Source: Roseiarcus sp963748545 (lineage in GTDB: Bacteria; Pseudomonadota; Alphaproteobacteria; Rhizobiales; Beijerinckiaceae). Taken from it: 64,000 nucleotides of DNA. Both the position numbers and the translations under genes were made by a program. Location: assembly GCA_963748545.1 (NCBI GenBank), contig CAVVJO010000031.1, positions 318,344-382,343 of the forward strand. Reading direction: 5' to 3'. Shown here piece after piece: positions 1 through 7,899 of this stretch; position 1 is the first letter of the stretch, and every line of letters begins with the position of its first letter. The notes below the pieces were generated by a model. It worked only from the letters and a program-made list of their open reading frames with translations. It did not search any database and was not told the origin of the DNA.

Positions 1-1815
1 GAAGGCCTTTTCGTCGCGGATCGGATCGCCCCATTCGAGCCATTCGGGCGGGGTCAGCGGCAGCGTCGCGTCCATCATCGTCGCGAGCGCGTCGACGAAC
101 GGCACGTCGGCGATGATTCCGGCGAAGAGATCGGGGGCCTCGTTCGCGACCACGCCCATGAGCAGGCCGCCGGCGCTGCCGCCCTGGGCGACGATGCGGC
201 CTTCCGCGGTATAGCCTTCGGCGATCAGATGGCGGGCCGCGGCGAGGAAATCGGCGAACGTGTTGGGTTTGCGCGCGAGCTTGCCCTCCTCGTACCAGCG
301 CCAGCCCTTGTCGGTCCCGCCGCGCACATGCGCGATGGCGAAGACGAAGCCGCGATCGACCAGCGACAGCCGAGCGGTCGAGAAGCGCGCCTCGATCGCA
401 TAACCGTAGGAGCCGTAGCCATAGAGCAGAAGCGGGGCCGAACCGTCCGTCTTCAGGTCCCGCCGCATCAGCAGCGACACAGGCACGGTCTCGCCGTCCG
501 GCGCGGGCGCGAACACGAGCCGCGTGACGTAAAGCGCGGGGTCGTACCCCGACGGGATCGTCTGGCGCTTGACCAGCGTCCGCTCGCGCGTGCCGCAGTC
601 ATAGTCGTAGATCTCCTCCGGGCGCGCCATCGACGAGTAGGCGAAACGGATTTGTGGGCTGTCGAACTCGTAGATCGTCTCGAAGTCGAGCGCGTAAGTC
701 TCCTCGTCGAAGGCGACATCGTGGCGCGCGCCGCTTGCGAGGTCCAGGACGATCAGCCGCGGCCGGCTGTCTTCGCGCGCCAGCAGCACGAGGCGTCCGG
801 CGAGCGCAACGGCGTCGATCAGGTAGCAGCCGTCGCGATGGGGCACGACGTCGCGCCAGTTCGCTTCGTCCGGGGCCGCGCGCGGCGCCGAGACGATCTT
901 GAAGTCGCGCGCCTCGTTGTTGGTGCGGATCAGGAACCGATCGCCGGCGTCGAGCACGTCGTAGAAATGGCCCGACCGGCGCGGCGCGACGAGGCGGGGC
1001 GGACGAGCCGGATGATCGAGGTCGACGACGCGGGTCTCCGACCCGTCGTGGCCGTGGACGTTGATCATCGCGGTGAGCCCGTTCAAGGACCCGGAGACGC
1101 CGATGAACCAGGCCGGATCGGGCTCGGCGAACACCTCGACGTCGTCGCCCTCGCTCGTTCCGAGCCGGTGCAGCATCACCCGGAACGGGCGATGGTTGTC
1201 GTCCTGCTCGATGTAGAGAAAGCCGGCCAAGTTCCGGGTCCAGACGAGATCGTCCCCGGCGTGGACGACGCGGTCGTCGAGATCCTCGCCAGAGGCGAAG
1301 TCGCGGACGCGGATCGTCATCAGCTCCGATCCGAGGTCGTCGGCCGCCCAGGCGAGCTTGGCGTGATCGGGCGAATGGGACGCGGCCGTCAGGCTGAAGA
1401 ACGTCTTGCCCGCGGCCAGCGCGTCGCCGTCGAGCAGGATCGTTTCGTCGCCGCCGTCGCGCGGGCGGCGACAGACGAGGCGATGCTGCCCGCCCGAACG
1501 ATAGCGCGAATAATAGGCCCAGGGCCCATCGGTCTGCGGCGGCTCGCTGTCGTCCTCGACCAGCCGCGCCCGCATTTCCTTGACGAGGGCCGTCTGCAGC
1601 GCCTTCGTCGGCGCCAGCACGGCGTCCGCGTAGGCGTTCTCGGCGTCGAGCAGGGCCCGGATGTCCGGGGCGAGCGTGGCCGGCTCGCTCAGCGCCTCCT
1701 GCCAGTTCTCCGCCCGTATCCAGGCGTAGTCGTCGGTCCAGCGCTGGCCGTGGGCGGACTTTTCGACGGGCCGACGCTCGGCGCGCGGGGGGATAGGCGA
1801 GTGGTTTTCAGTCAT
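1..1815 (-). CDS. ptrB: Oligopeptidase B (S9 prolyl-oligopeptidase family), 3' end cut by window
   Basis: Serine peptidase that cleaves short peptides after basic residues. The protein starts MTENHSPIPPRAERRPVEKS and contains the family-typical region with W-x-D-D-Y-A-W-I-R near residue 30. The nucleophile motif GGSAGG places Ser547 at positions 175-177, close to the serine position of E. coli PtrB. About 605 codons are visible; the family is about 690-700 residues, so the last ~90 residues, with the catalytic Asp and His, lie outside the window. A long open frame on the opposite strand over the same DNA is a GC-rich shadow. I am confident of the family; the specificity is by homology. Confidence 0.9.
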   Translation of the reverse strand, partial: MTENHSPIPPRAERRPVEKSAHGQRWTDDYAWIRAENWQEALSEPATLAPDIRALLDAENAYADAVLAPTKALQTALVKEMRARLVEDDSEPPQTDGPWAYYSRYRSGGQHRLVCRRPRDGGDETILLDGDALAAGKTFFSLTAASHSPDHAKLAWAADDLGSELMTIRVRDFASGEDLDDRVVHAGDDLVWTRNLAGFLYIEQDDNHRPFRVMLHRLGTSEGDDVEVFAEPDPAWFIGVSGSLNGLTAMINVHGHDGSETRVVDLDHPARPPRLVAPRRSGHFYDVLDAGDRFLIRTNNEARDFKIVSAPRAAPDEANWRDVVPHRDGCYLIDAVALAGRLVLLAREDSRPRLIVLDLASGARHDVAFDEETYALDFETIYEFDSPQIRFAYSSMARPEEIYDYDCGTRERTLVKRQTIPSGYDPALYVTRLVFAPAPDGETVPVSLLMRRDLKTDGSAPLLLYGYGSYGYAIEARFSTARLSLVDRGFVFAIAHVRGGTDKGWRWYEEGKLARKPNTFADFLAAARHLIAEGYTAEGRIVAQGGSAGGLLMGVVANEAPDLFAGIIADVPFVDALATMMDATLPLTPPEWLEWGDPIRDEKAF

Positions 1816-1895
1816 GGCCGGCGTTGTGCCATGCCGGCCGCGCGCGCGAAAGCCGTCGTGCGCGTCGCGGGCAGGGCGCGGTCGATCACCCGGCT

Positions 1896-2618
1896 CTACA
1901 ACGCCGCACTTAAGTCCGAGCGCCCGGCTTTGGCCTGCGGCCAAGCCGCCCCGGACCCGGCGAGCCGCGCATAGGCCGCCGGCGCCTCGCTCGGGCGGGC
2001 GCAGAGGATCGCCGCGCCGGCGGCGGTGAGTTCGGCCTCGCCGCCGTAGCCCCAAAGCGCGCCGATGGTCGGAATCCCATGCCGTCCCGCGCCGATCACG
2101 TCGTGCTTGCGGTCGCCCCACATGACGCACGTCTCGGGCGCGATCGCCTCCTCGGCGAGGATGCGGGCGATGAGGTCGCCCTTGTCGTCGAAGCGGCCGT
2201 CGAGCTCGGCCCCGTAGGCTGCGTCGAAAGCCCGGTCGAGGCCGAAGCGTTCGAGGATGCGGACCGCGTAGACGCGCGGCTTCGAGGTGCACAGAACGAG
2301 CCGCGCGCCGGCGCGTCTCAGCGCCTCGAGCGCCTGGGGAACGCCGTCGTAGACCGAGGCTTCGAAGAGCCCGGTCGAGCCGTAGCGCGCGCGATAGACC
2401 GCCAGCGCCGCCTCGGCGTCTTCGGGTCCGCCGAGCAGTTCGGCGAACGAGCGCCTGAGCGGCGGCCCGATGATCCAGGTGAGTTCGGCCGCCGGAGGGG
2501 CGTGGCGGCCCATGGCGACAAGCGCGTCGCGGAAACTGCCGACGATGCCCTCGGCCGGGTCGGTCAGCGTCCCGTCGAGATCGACGAGCAGAACCTGTCG
2601 TCTGGTCATAGCCGTCAT
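1896..2618 (-). CDS. HAD-superfamily hydrolase, phosphoglycolate phosphatase-like
   Basis: Protein of 240 aa. HAD motif I is DLDGTLTD about 12 residues from the start, motif II is in LCTSKP, and motif IV is MWGDRKHD; a helical cap follows motif I as in subfamily IA phosphatases. I start it at the ATG at 2618 (MTAMTRRQVLLVDLDGT) because the frame upstream is non-conserved and runs into a repeat element. It probably dephosphorylates a small phosphorylated metabolite such as phosphoglycolate or a nucleotide; the substrate cannot be read from sequence. It lies 80 nt downstream of ptrB on the same strand but reads as a separate unit. Confidence 0.85.
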   Translation of the reverse strand: MTAMTRRQVLLVDLDGTLTDPAEGIVGSFRDALVAMGRHAPPAAELTWIIGPPLRRSFAELLGGPEDAEAALAVYRARYGSTGLFEASVYDGVPQALEALRRAGARLVLCTSKPRVYAVRILERFGLDRAFDAAYGAELDGRFDDKGDLIARILAEEAIAPETCVMWGDRKHDVIGAGRHGIPTIGALWGYGGEAELTAAGAAILCARPSEAPAAYARLAGSGAAWPQAKAGRSDLSAAL

Positions 2619-2680
2619 TGGCCGCTCTCTTTCCCGATCATCAGGGTCGCTTCTGATGGAGCGACGCAGCCCCGCAACGA

Positions 2681-2725
2681 TCGTCCTTCGAGACACGCCG
2701 CCTACGGCGCCGATCCTCAGGACGA
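2681..2725. repeat. REP-like imperfect palindrome
   Basis: Outer arms TCGTCCT (2681-2687) and AGGACGA (2719-2725) are perfect complements. An inner CGCCG/CGGCG hairpin lies at 2696-2709. The element sits between the divergent HAD and DMT genes. Its outer arms, with adjoining TCGA and CTGAG/CTCAG, recur inside the coding region of the repeat-tail gene at 8592-8614. Similar CCTTCGA...CTCAGGA palindromes are common dispersed repeats in proteobacterial genomes. Confidence 0.6.
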
Positions 2726-2818
2726 GGCGCGCCGCAGGCCATCATTCCCCGATCACAGGTTTGCGGCGAGACCGGCCGCACTGGCCCAACCGAGGGGAAT
2801 CGGATAGCGCACTTCGGG

Positions 2819-3712
2819 ATGAGCGGCAAAGCGGAAACTCCGGCGTCTGCGGCGCCGCCCCTCGATCGCGTCGGGCTGATCGCGCTTCTCGCGGGGACCG
2901 CGATCATCGCCTGGTCGGGCGTTCTGGTCCGCTTTCTCGACGTCGGTCCGCTGGCCGGGGCGGCCTGGCGGATGGGGCTCGCCGTCCCGGCGCTCATGGT
3001 CTGGGTCAGGGCGGCCGGGCGCGGCCGCGCCACCCCGCAAAACCTGTGGCCGGCCGCGATTCCCCTCGTGCTCGCGGGGCTTGCTTTCGCGGTCGACGTC
3101 GGCTCGTTCCACCTCGCGGTGTTCGGGACCAAGGTCGCCAACGCGACCTTCATCGGCAATGTCGCGCCGATCCTGACCGTGATCGGCGGCGCGCTGTTCT
3201 TTGCCGAGCATCCGCCCGGACGCGTCTGGTTCGCGCTCGCCCTCGCGCTGATCGGCGCCTGGGTGATGGCTGGCATGGTCGCGCCGGGAGAGGTCGGCGC
3301 CGGCGACGCCTTCGCGCTGGCCGCCGCCGCCGCCTACGCCGCCTATCTCCTGATCATCAAGCGCCTGCGCGAAAAGCTCGACGCGCCGACGGCGACGCTC
3401 TGGTCGGCGGCGGTCTCCGCGGTCGCGCTGACCATCGCGGCGCGGCTCCACGGCGAGGTGATGATCCCCTCGACCCTTACGGGCTGGGCGATTGTCGTGC
3501 TGCTGGGCGTCGTCTCGCACGCGATCGGCCAGGGGCTGACGTCGCTCGCCATGGGGAGGACGCCGGTGGCGATCGTCGCGCTGGTCCTCCTGGCTCAGCC
3601 GCCGTTCTCGGCGCTGCTCGCCTGGGGCGTGCTCGGCGAGGCGATGACGGGCCTGCAAATGGTCGGCGGCGCGATCATCCTGGTCGCGGTGCTCATGTCG
3701 CGGCCGGCGTAG
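2819..3712 (+). CDS. DMT-superfamily (EamA) inner-membrane transporter
   Basis: Protein of 297 aa with about ten hydrophobic segments arranged as two EamA repeats, one from about residue 18 to 145 and the other from about 155 to 295. This is the standard layout of drug/metabolite exporters. The first segment begins GLIALLAGTAIIAWSGVLVR. No specificity can be assigned. It is divergent from the HAD gene, with a REP-like palindrome in between. The shine-dalgarno sequence before the ATG is weak. The gene appears intact and monocistronic. Confidence 0.85.
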   Translation: MSGKAETPASAAPPLDRVGLIALLAGTAIIAWSGVLVRFLDVGPLAGAAWRMGLAVPALMVWVRAAGRGRATPQNLWPAAIPLVLAGLAFAVDVGSFHLAVFGTKVANATFIGNVAPILTVIGGALFFAEHPPGRVWFALALALIGAWVMAGMVAPGEVGAGDAFALAAAAAYAAYLLIIKRLREKLDAPTATLWSAAVSAVALTIAARLHGEVMIPSTLTGWAIVVLLGVVSHAIGQGLTSLAMGRTPVAIVALVLLAQPPFSALLAWGVLGEAMTGLQMVGGAIILVAVLMSRPA

Positions 3713-3756
3713 CGCGTCGCTCGCGTCAGCCGACCTCCCGGTAGTAGAGCCGCTGG

Positions 3757-4062
3757 TTATTTATCCTCCCGCAATGTCTTGTAGCACTCGATAGCTGCTG
3801 TGCATGACTCAGCCGTATTTTTTTCAACCGCTCCGTTCGGCGGTTGTAAATCGATACAAATATCAATCATGTGTCTCTTCGCAGTTTGAAGTGGCGTCTC
3901 CTTATCTCGTTGCTCAAGTTCTGCCTTAACGCTGGACAATACACAGCTGATTGTCTCCGCAAGCCCACACGAAAGCTTGTCGAATATTAGCCTCACCAGC
4001 GATTGCTGAGGCGGATGTTAACAGTAAGATATTCCAAAATATGAGGCGAATATAGGATAATC
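3757..4062 (-). pseudogene. Small secreted Cys-containing protein, frame-broken
   Basis: An AT-richer patch than its neighbours. One frame (GTG at 3996, stop at 3757) gives 79 aa with five Cys after the start, including SCGLAETISC. Reading the next frame upstream gives a typical export signal, LIFWNILLLTSASAIAGEA, ending in an A-x-A-like cleavage site; it then runs into a stop near 3945. Joining the two near 3985 would give a secreted protein of roughly 100 aa. No ATG is visible in the signal frame, so the gene is either decayed or misread. I do not recognise the family. Codon and base usage suggest transfer. From about 4063 to 4242 I see nothing else. Confidence 0.35.
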
Positions 4063-4242
4063 CAAAAGACGGCGGACAGGCCGAGCGGCTTGAATCAGCT
4101 TTGAGCGGCGCCCGAAAAGGTCTGGCGGGCCAACACTGAGCCGAGTTTCAGAACAGTGGAGCTGATAGTCCAAGCCGATCTGATCTCGTCCCATGTTCCA
4201 ATTCCGCTAGGGGACTCCGCGCCGCGACCGAATTTTTAGAGC

Positions 4243-5086
4243 ATGTTGCAGTTTGAGCGGACGATGGGGGAAACCTTTATCTGCCACCGTAGGAAATGCG
4301 TTCGCGTTCGGCGCAATGCAATAGAGGGCTCAGCCTCGCCGCCTGAAGCTATTGCTGAAGCCAAATCCACTCGCGGAGCCCGACGTTATAAACGTCCCAT
4401 TCTTGAAAGTAACCGCGGAGACAGTTCCTTCGACATATATTCCCGGCTGTTTCGGGAGCGCATTGTTTTTGTCAGCGGCGAGGTGAACGACGAGATAGCC
4501 TCGCGGGACCGCCTAAAGTTTTTCCTCGATTTCGAAAATCCCAGGAAGCCGATCGACCTCTACATCAACTCCTACGGCGGCGTCGTCACGAGCGGCCTGG
4601 CGATGTATGACACGATGCAGTTCATCACCTCTCCAGTCCGAACGCTCTGCGTGGGAACGGCGCGGTCGATGGGGTCGTTTCTCCTGATGGCGGGGGCGTC
4701 GGGCGAGCGAGCGGCGCTTCCAAACGCGAGCCTGCAGTTCATCAGCCGCTTGGCGGCATCCAGGCCAGGATTCCAACTTACCCATACACGCCGAGGAGAG
4801 GCTGCAAACGAAACGGCGCATCACCCGCCTTTACGCCCAACATTGCGGACGAACCTACGAAAAGGTCAAGCGGACGCTGGACCGGGACCATTTCATGGAC
4901 GCGGAACAGGCCCGCGAATGGGGACTGATCGACCGCGTGCTTTCGACCCGCGGCGATCCGGAGCGCCTGATTGGCGAGCCGACGCCGGCCGTCCCCGGCC
5001 TTGCGCCTCCGCCTGCGGCCCTCGGCGGTCCGAGACCTGACGCCAGCAGCGCTGCGCCGCGATCGCCGAAACAAACGCGTCGATGA
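4243..5086 (+). pseudogene. ATP-dependent Clp protease proteolytic subunit paralogue, two frameshifts
   Basis: ClpP-type serine peptidase. The first frame holds FDIYSRLFRERIVFVSGEV, then SYGGVVTSGLAMYDTMQFI, then the catalytic serine in ARSMGSFLLMAG. Just after LPNASL the ClpP histidine motif HQPLGG appears in a second frame (about 4741-4765). The C-terminal part, with DRDHFMDAEQAREWGLIDRV, is in a third frame ending at TGA 5086. All three catalytic elements survive across the frames, so two compensating one-base errors are the simplest explanation. The N-terminal ~60 residues are not conserved-looking and the true start is unclear. Its divergence from housekeeping ClpP suggests an accessory paralogue. 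Confidence 0.6.
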
Positions 5087-5237
5087 CGCCCCGATGAAGG
5101 CTTGCGCCGACCTCGCCCTCACGATGACGGGCCGGCTGCGCGTTGATGAGACCTCGGTTCCGGAGGCCACGGATTCATGCCCGTCCCTTACCTGCCCACT
5201 GATGTCCGGGCCGGCGCCGAAGCGCTGCAGCAGGAGC

Positions 5238-5507
5238 TTACGATCCGCGTCTCCGCTGAGCCTGCCTGACATCCCGTTCCATGAGTTCCCGAATGTAGCG
5301 GGTATAGGGAACGCCTCGCGCCTTGGCCCGGCTTTTCACAGCGTCGAGCAAGGGCTGCGGCACGCGCATATTGATCTGCGCCGCCTTGGCGGCAAACTCG
5401 AATGACGCAGGCTTGAACTGCGAAAAGTCCAGGCCCGACAAATCCTGATCGAGAAAGGCCTCTGCCTCTTCATCGCTTGTGAACTCGGGAACCTTCCGTT
5501 TTGTCAT
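5238..5507 (-). CDS. brnA: BrnA-family antitoxin
   Basis: Protein of 89 aa that follows and overlaps the toxin gene by 38 nt. The N-terminal half is acidic (FTSDEEAEAFLDQDLSGLDF), as expected for toxin wrapping. The C-terminal half, QINMRVPQPLLDAVKSRAK followed by GVPYTRYIRELM, is the ribbon-helix-helix DNA-binding fold of BrnA/CopG antitoxins. It should neutralise the upstream-encoded ribonuclease and repress the pair by binding the AT-rich leader. The toxin-first order is the usual one for brnTA. Confidence 0.85.
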   Translation of the reverse strand: MTKRKVPEFTSDEEAEAFLDQDLSGLDFSQFKPASFEFAAKAAQINMRVPQPLLDAVKSRAKARGVPYTRYIRELMERDVRQAQRRRGS

Positions 5508-5778
5508 ATTGAGCCGCCTCCTTGGCGTGCATGTATCGGGCGCTCAGCGGCCTGATGAGATCCCCGCGCATCGTAAACACGATGAAGGCGGCGCGGCCCT
5601 CGTCCGTCCGTCCCACTGCGAGAAACCGGGCCTCCTGGGCCGAGTGCTTCCAGTCCGGGGCTATCTTTGGCTTGCCCGCGAACACCGTTTCGATCTCCTC
5701 GGGCCTCATGCCGTGCTTTTGGCAATGGGCCCGATTGACCTCGTCCCACTCAAATCCCGTCGCCCTTTCGATGGTCAT
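5470..5778 (-). CDS. brnT: BrnT-family ribonuclease toxin
   Basis: Protein of 102 aa with the BrnT signature. It begins with F-E-W-D-E-x-N near residue 9, has H-G-M-R-P-E-E-I-E-x-V-F, and then R-F-L-A-V-G-R-T-D-E-G-R, the strand-turn pattern of this RelE-like fold. It ends with the family's R-P-L-S-A-R-Y-M-H-A-K-E element. Family members are mRNA-cleaving toxins held in check by BrnA. It is the first gene of a two-gene unit and is intact. Confidence 0.85.
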   Translation of the reverse strand: MTIERATGFEWDEVNRAHCQKHGMRPEEIETVFAGKPKIAPDWKHSAQEARFLAVGRTDEGRAAFIVFTMRGDLIRPLSARYMHAKEAAQYDKTEGSRVHKR

Positions 5779-5812
5779 GTGTTACTATATGTATGTATAT
5801 ACGAAATTCAAG
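5779..5812 (-). promoter_or_regulatory. AT-rich leader of brnTA, likely promoter/operator
   Basis: The bases directly upstream of brnT are markedly AT-rich in a GC-rich region and contain TATG repeats (TATATGTATGTATATA, about 5788-5803). BrnA-type antitoxins autoregulate at such leaders. The exact operator is not determined. Confidence 0.4.
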
Positions 5813-5937
5813 ACGAATCCCCATAGACAGGCGCCCTCCGGGAGAGCTTTGAAGGCGTTCAGGCTCGCAGACCAGCCAACCTATTCAGGGGGATATTGAG
5901 CCGGTCCCGACGGACGAGGCCGGCGCCCGAACGCGAA

Positions 5938-6846
5938 TTAACGCGATTCTGCGCGTCTTTCCCGAACCAACCACTCCCGTACCGTCAAGACCGCGTCCGC
6001 AAAGGCCTCCGGCGCCTCTTGCGGGAGATTGTGTCCCGCATCGACGACACGGTGTTCGTGGAATCCGACAAACATTTTGGCGTGCGCCGCGGTCCCCCCG
6101 GGCTTGAGCGGGTCGGCTGCGCCGTCCATCGTCACCGTCGGAATCGTCACTGAGGGCTTGCGCGCCAGGCGGTCCTCGAGCGGCTGCAGCGCGGGGTCTC
6201 CGGCCTCCAGGCCGAAGAGCCAGCGGTAACAATGGATTACGACCTCGACAAAGTCCGGATTGTCGAACGACGCCGCGGTTCTTACGAACGTCGCTTCGTC
6301 GTAACGCCAGCCGGGCGACCACTCGTCCCACAATAGCCGGCAGAGTTCGCGGCGGCGCTCCGTCAGGCCTTCGCGGCCGCGTTCGGTCTGGAAGAGATGC
6401 TGATACCAGAAGACGCGTTCGAGCGCGGCGGGCGCGGGATGGCGTTGCCCGCTCACGTCGACGATATCGTAGCCGGCATAGGATACGAGGCCGCCGATCC
6501 GCTCCGGCCAAAGCGCGGCCGCGACGCAGGACGCATTGCCGCCCCAGTCGAACCCGCCAAGGATCGGGCGTTCGAGACCGAGCGCCTCGGCAAGCTGGAC
6601 GATGTCGAGGCCGCGGGCGGCCTGCTGCCCGCTCCGCATGACCGCGTCGGACATGAAGCGGGTGGGGCCGAACCCGCGCGCAAAGGGCGCGATGACCCTG
6701 GCGCCTTCGCGCGCCAGAATCGAGGCCGCCGCATCGAAGGCGTGCACGTCGTAAGGGAAACCGTGCGACAGAATCACCGGCCAGCCGTCGGGAGGGCCGT
6801 GTTCGACATAGACGACCCGCAGGGCGTCCGTCTCGACGCTTCCCAA
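5938..6846 (-). CDS. Alpha/beta hydrolase, epoxide-hydrolase/dehalogenase-like
   Basis: Protein of 302 aa. The oxyanion motif SHGFPYD is near residue 27. The nucleophile elbow GGFDWGG puts Asp at about residue 100, the aspartate nucleophile of epoxide hydrolases and haloalkane dehalogenases rather than the serine of esterases. The late acid is plausibly in TMDGAADP, and the catalytic His in VDAGHNLPQEAP near residue 275. It is the last of three close same-strand genes (7626 to 5938, gaps of 29 and 25 nt), so it is probably co-transcribed with the DUF1330 gene. The substrate is unknown. Confidence 0.8.
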   Translation of the reverse strand: MGSVETDALRVVYVEHGPPDGWPVILSHGFPYDVHAFDAAASILAREGARVIAPFARGFGPTRFMSDAVMRSGQQAARGLDIVQLAEALGLERPILGGFDWGGNASCVAAALWPERIGGLVSYAGYDIVDVSGQRHPAPAALERVFWYQHLFQTERGREGLTERRRELCRLLWDEWSPGWRYDEATFVRTAASFDNPDFVEVVIHCYRWLFGLEAGDPALQPLEDRLARKPSVTIPTVTMDGAADPLKPGGTAAHAKMFVGFHEHRVVDAGHNLPQEAPEAFADAVLTVREWLVRERRAESR

Positions 6847-6871
6847 CGGCTGCTCCCCGCTGGCTATCGGG

Positions 6872-7303
6872 CTAGCGGGCGCGCGGCCTGGAGCCCCGAA
6901 CGGACCCGTACAAGGTGGGCCAGCCGAGCCAGTTCGAAAGCGGCGCCGGATCGTTGATCAAGGCCTTGGGGGCGAACCACGACAGCCCGTGGATCAACAC
7001 GGGCCAGCCGAAGAAACTCGACAACGGCGTGGCCGGGTCGCCAGCTCCGGCCCTCATCCCGACGACGGACCGCCGCGACCCGAACAGGTCGGGCTCGTCC
7101 ACTTCCTCGTTCGAGATCAACGGACCGTGGCGATCCATGATCTGCCCCGCGCTCTGGCCCTCGCCAAAGGGCGCGTTGACGGCGACTCCGGCGCGATCCG
7201 GCCTGAACCAGGCTCTCACATCCGAAAAGCCGTTTGAGGACAGTTCGTCAACCGCCGCCTTCGCCCGCTCAGCGTCCGCATAAATCCGTTTCTCGATCGC
7301 CAT
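6872..7303 (-). CDS. Conserved hypothetical protein
   Basis: Protein of 143 aa beginning MAIEKRIYADAERAKAAVDE. The first ~35 residues resemble the short alpha/beta module that opens YflT-type stress proteins (segment A-x-x-A-V-D-E-L-S-x-x-G-F). The C-terminal third has three Gly-Trp-Pro motifs (FFGWP, WLGWP and nearby aromatics) that I do not recognise. It is the middle gene of the DUF1330 / hypothetical / hydrolase run. Function unknown. Confidence 0.6.
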   Translation of the reverse strand: MAIEKRIYADAERAKAAVDELSSNGFSDVRAWFRPDRAGVAVNAPFGEGQSAGQIMDRHGPLISNEEVDEPDLFGSRRSVVGMRAGAGDPATPLSSFFGWPVLIHGLSWFAPKALINDPAPLSNWLGWPTLYGSVRGSRPRAR

Positions 7304-7332
7304 GTGTCGCGCTCCCCGCCGTTGGATAGACC

Positions 7333-7626
7333 TTACTCCACGCCTTCTACGATCCGCATGTCGCGGTGGACCGCGTTCCCGAGCACGGCCAACGCCTTTT
7401 GATAGGCGGGGCTGTGGTAGGCGGCGTCGGCGTGCTCGACGCTGTCGAACTCCACCACCACCGTGCGTTGCACGATCCCTTGATCAAAAGCCTTCGCCGC
7501 CGTGCCGCGCGCGAGGACGCGGCCGCCAGCGGCGGCAATCGCGGGAATGGCCAGCTTGGCGTAGGCCGCGAGCGCCTCGGGGTCCGAAACCGAGCGATAG
7601 AACGAGATCATGTAAGCCTTGGGCAC
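7333..7626 (-). CDS. DUF1330 family protein
   Basis: Protein of 97 aa with a dimeric ferredoxin-like barrel pattern: KAYMISFYRSVSDPEALAAY, then GGRVLARG, and VVVEFDSVEHADAAYHSPAY, all typical of DUF1330. I choose the GTG at 7626 because GGAG lies five bases upstream; an internal ATG at 7611 would lose the first strand. These are small cytoplasmic proteins with no settled role. It is the first gene of a probable three-gene operon. Confidence 0.75.
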   Translation of the reverse strand: MPKAYMISFYRSVSDPEALAAYAKLAIPAIAAAGGRVLARGTAAKAFDQGIVQRTVVVEFDSVEHADAAYHSPAYQKALAVLGNAVHRDMRIVEGVE

Positions 7627-7820
7627 GGGTTCTCCGATGTGTCTGGGCCGTCGCAACGACGGATCCCGGCGGCGTCGACAAGCCTTCGCCGGACCGAGCC
7701 GGCGTGAGCCAAATCTGCGATGGTTTCGCTTTCCTGACAAGCGTTCGGCAGAATCTCGTCAACCTCGCCGGCCGGAGGACCGCCCGGGCGGGGCGGGGCG
7801 TCATGAAATGCAACAATTTC

Positions 7821-7849
7821 TTGCCATATCGGACCGTATGTTCCATATT
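7821..7849 (+). promoter_or_regulatory. Sigma-70-type promoter for the repeat-tail gene at 7900
   Basis: TTGCCA (7821-7826), 17-nt spacer, CATATT (7844-7849). The hexamers match the consensus at 5/6 and 4/6 positions, and the region is locally AT-rich. The transcript would start about 40 nt before the proposed TTG start. Confidence 0.45.
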
Positions 7850-7899
7850 TGTTCTCACGGTTCAGAACGCCTCAAGATCCAGAACAAGGAGACCTGCCT

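Noticed and set aside
229..1974. 581-codon open frame on the plus strand
   Set aside because: It lies opposite ptrB, whose catalytic motifs are clear on the minus strand; its product is Arg/Val-rich without any domain, a typical GC-rich shadow.
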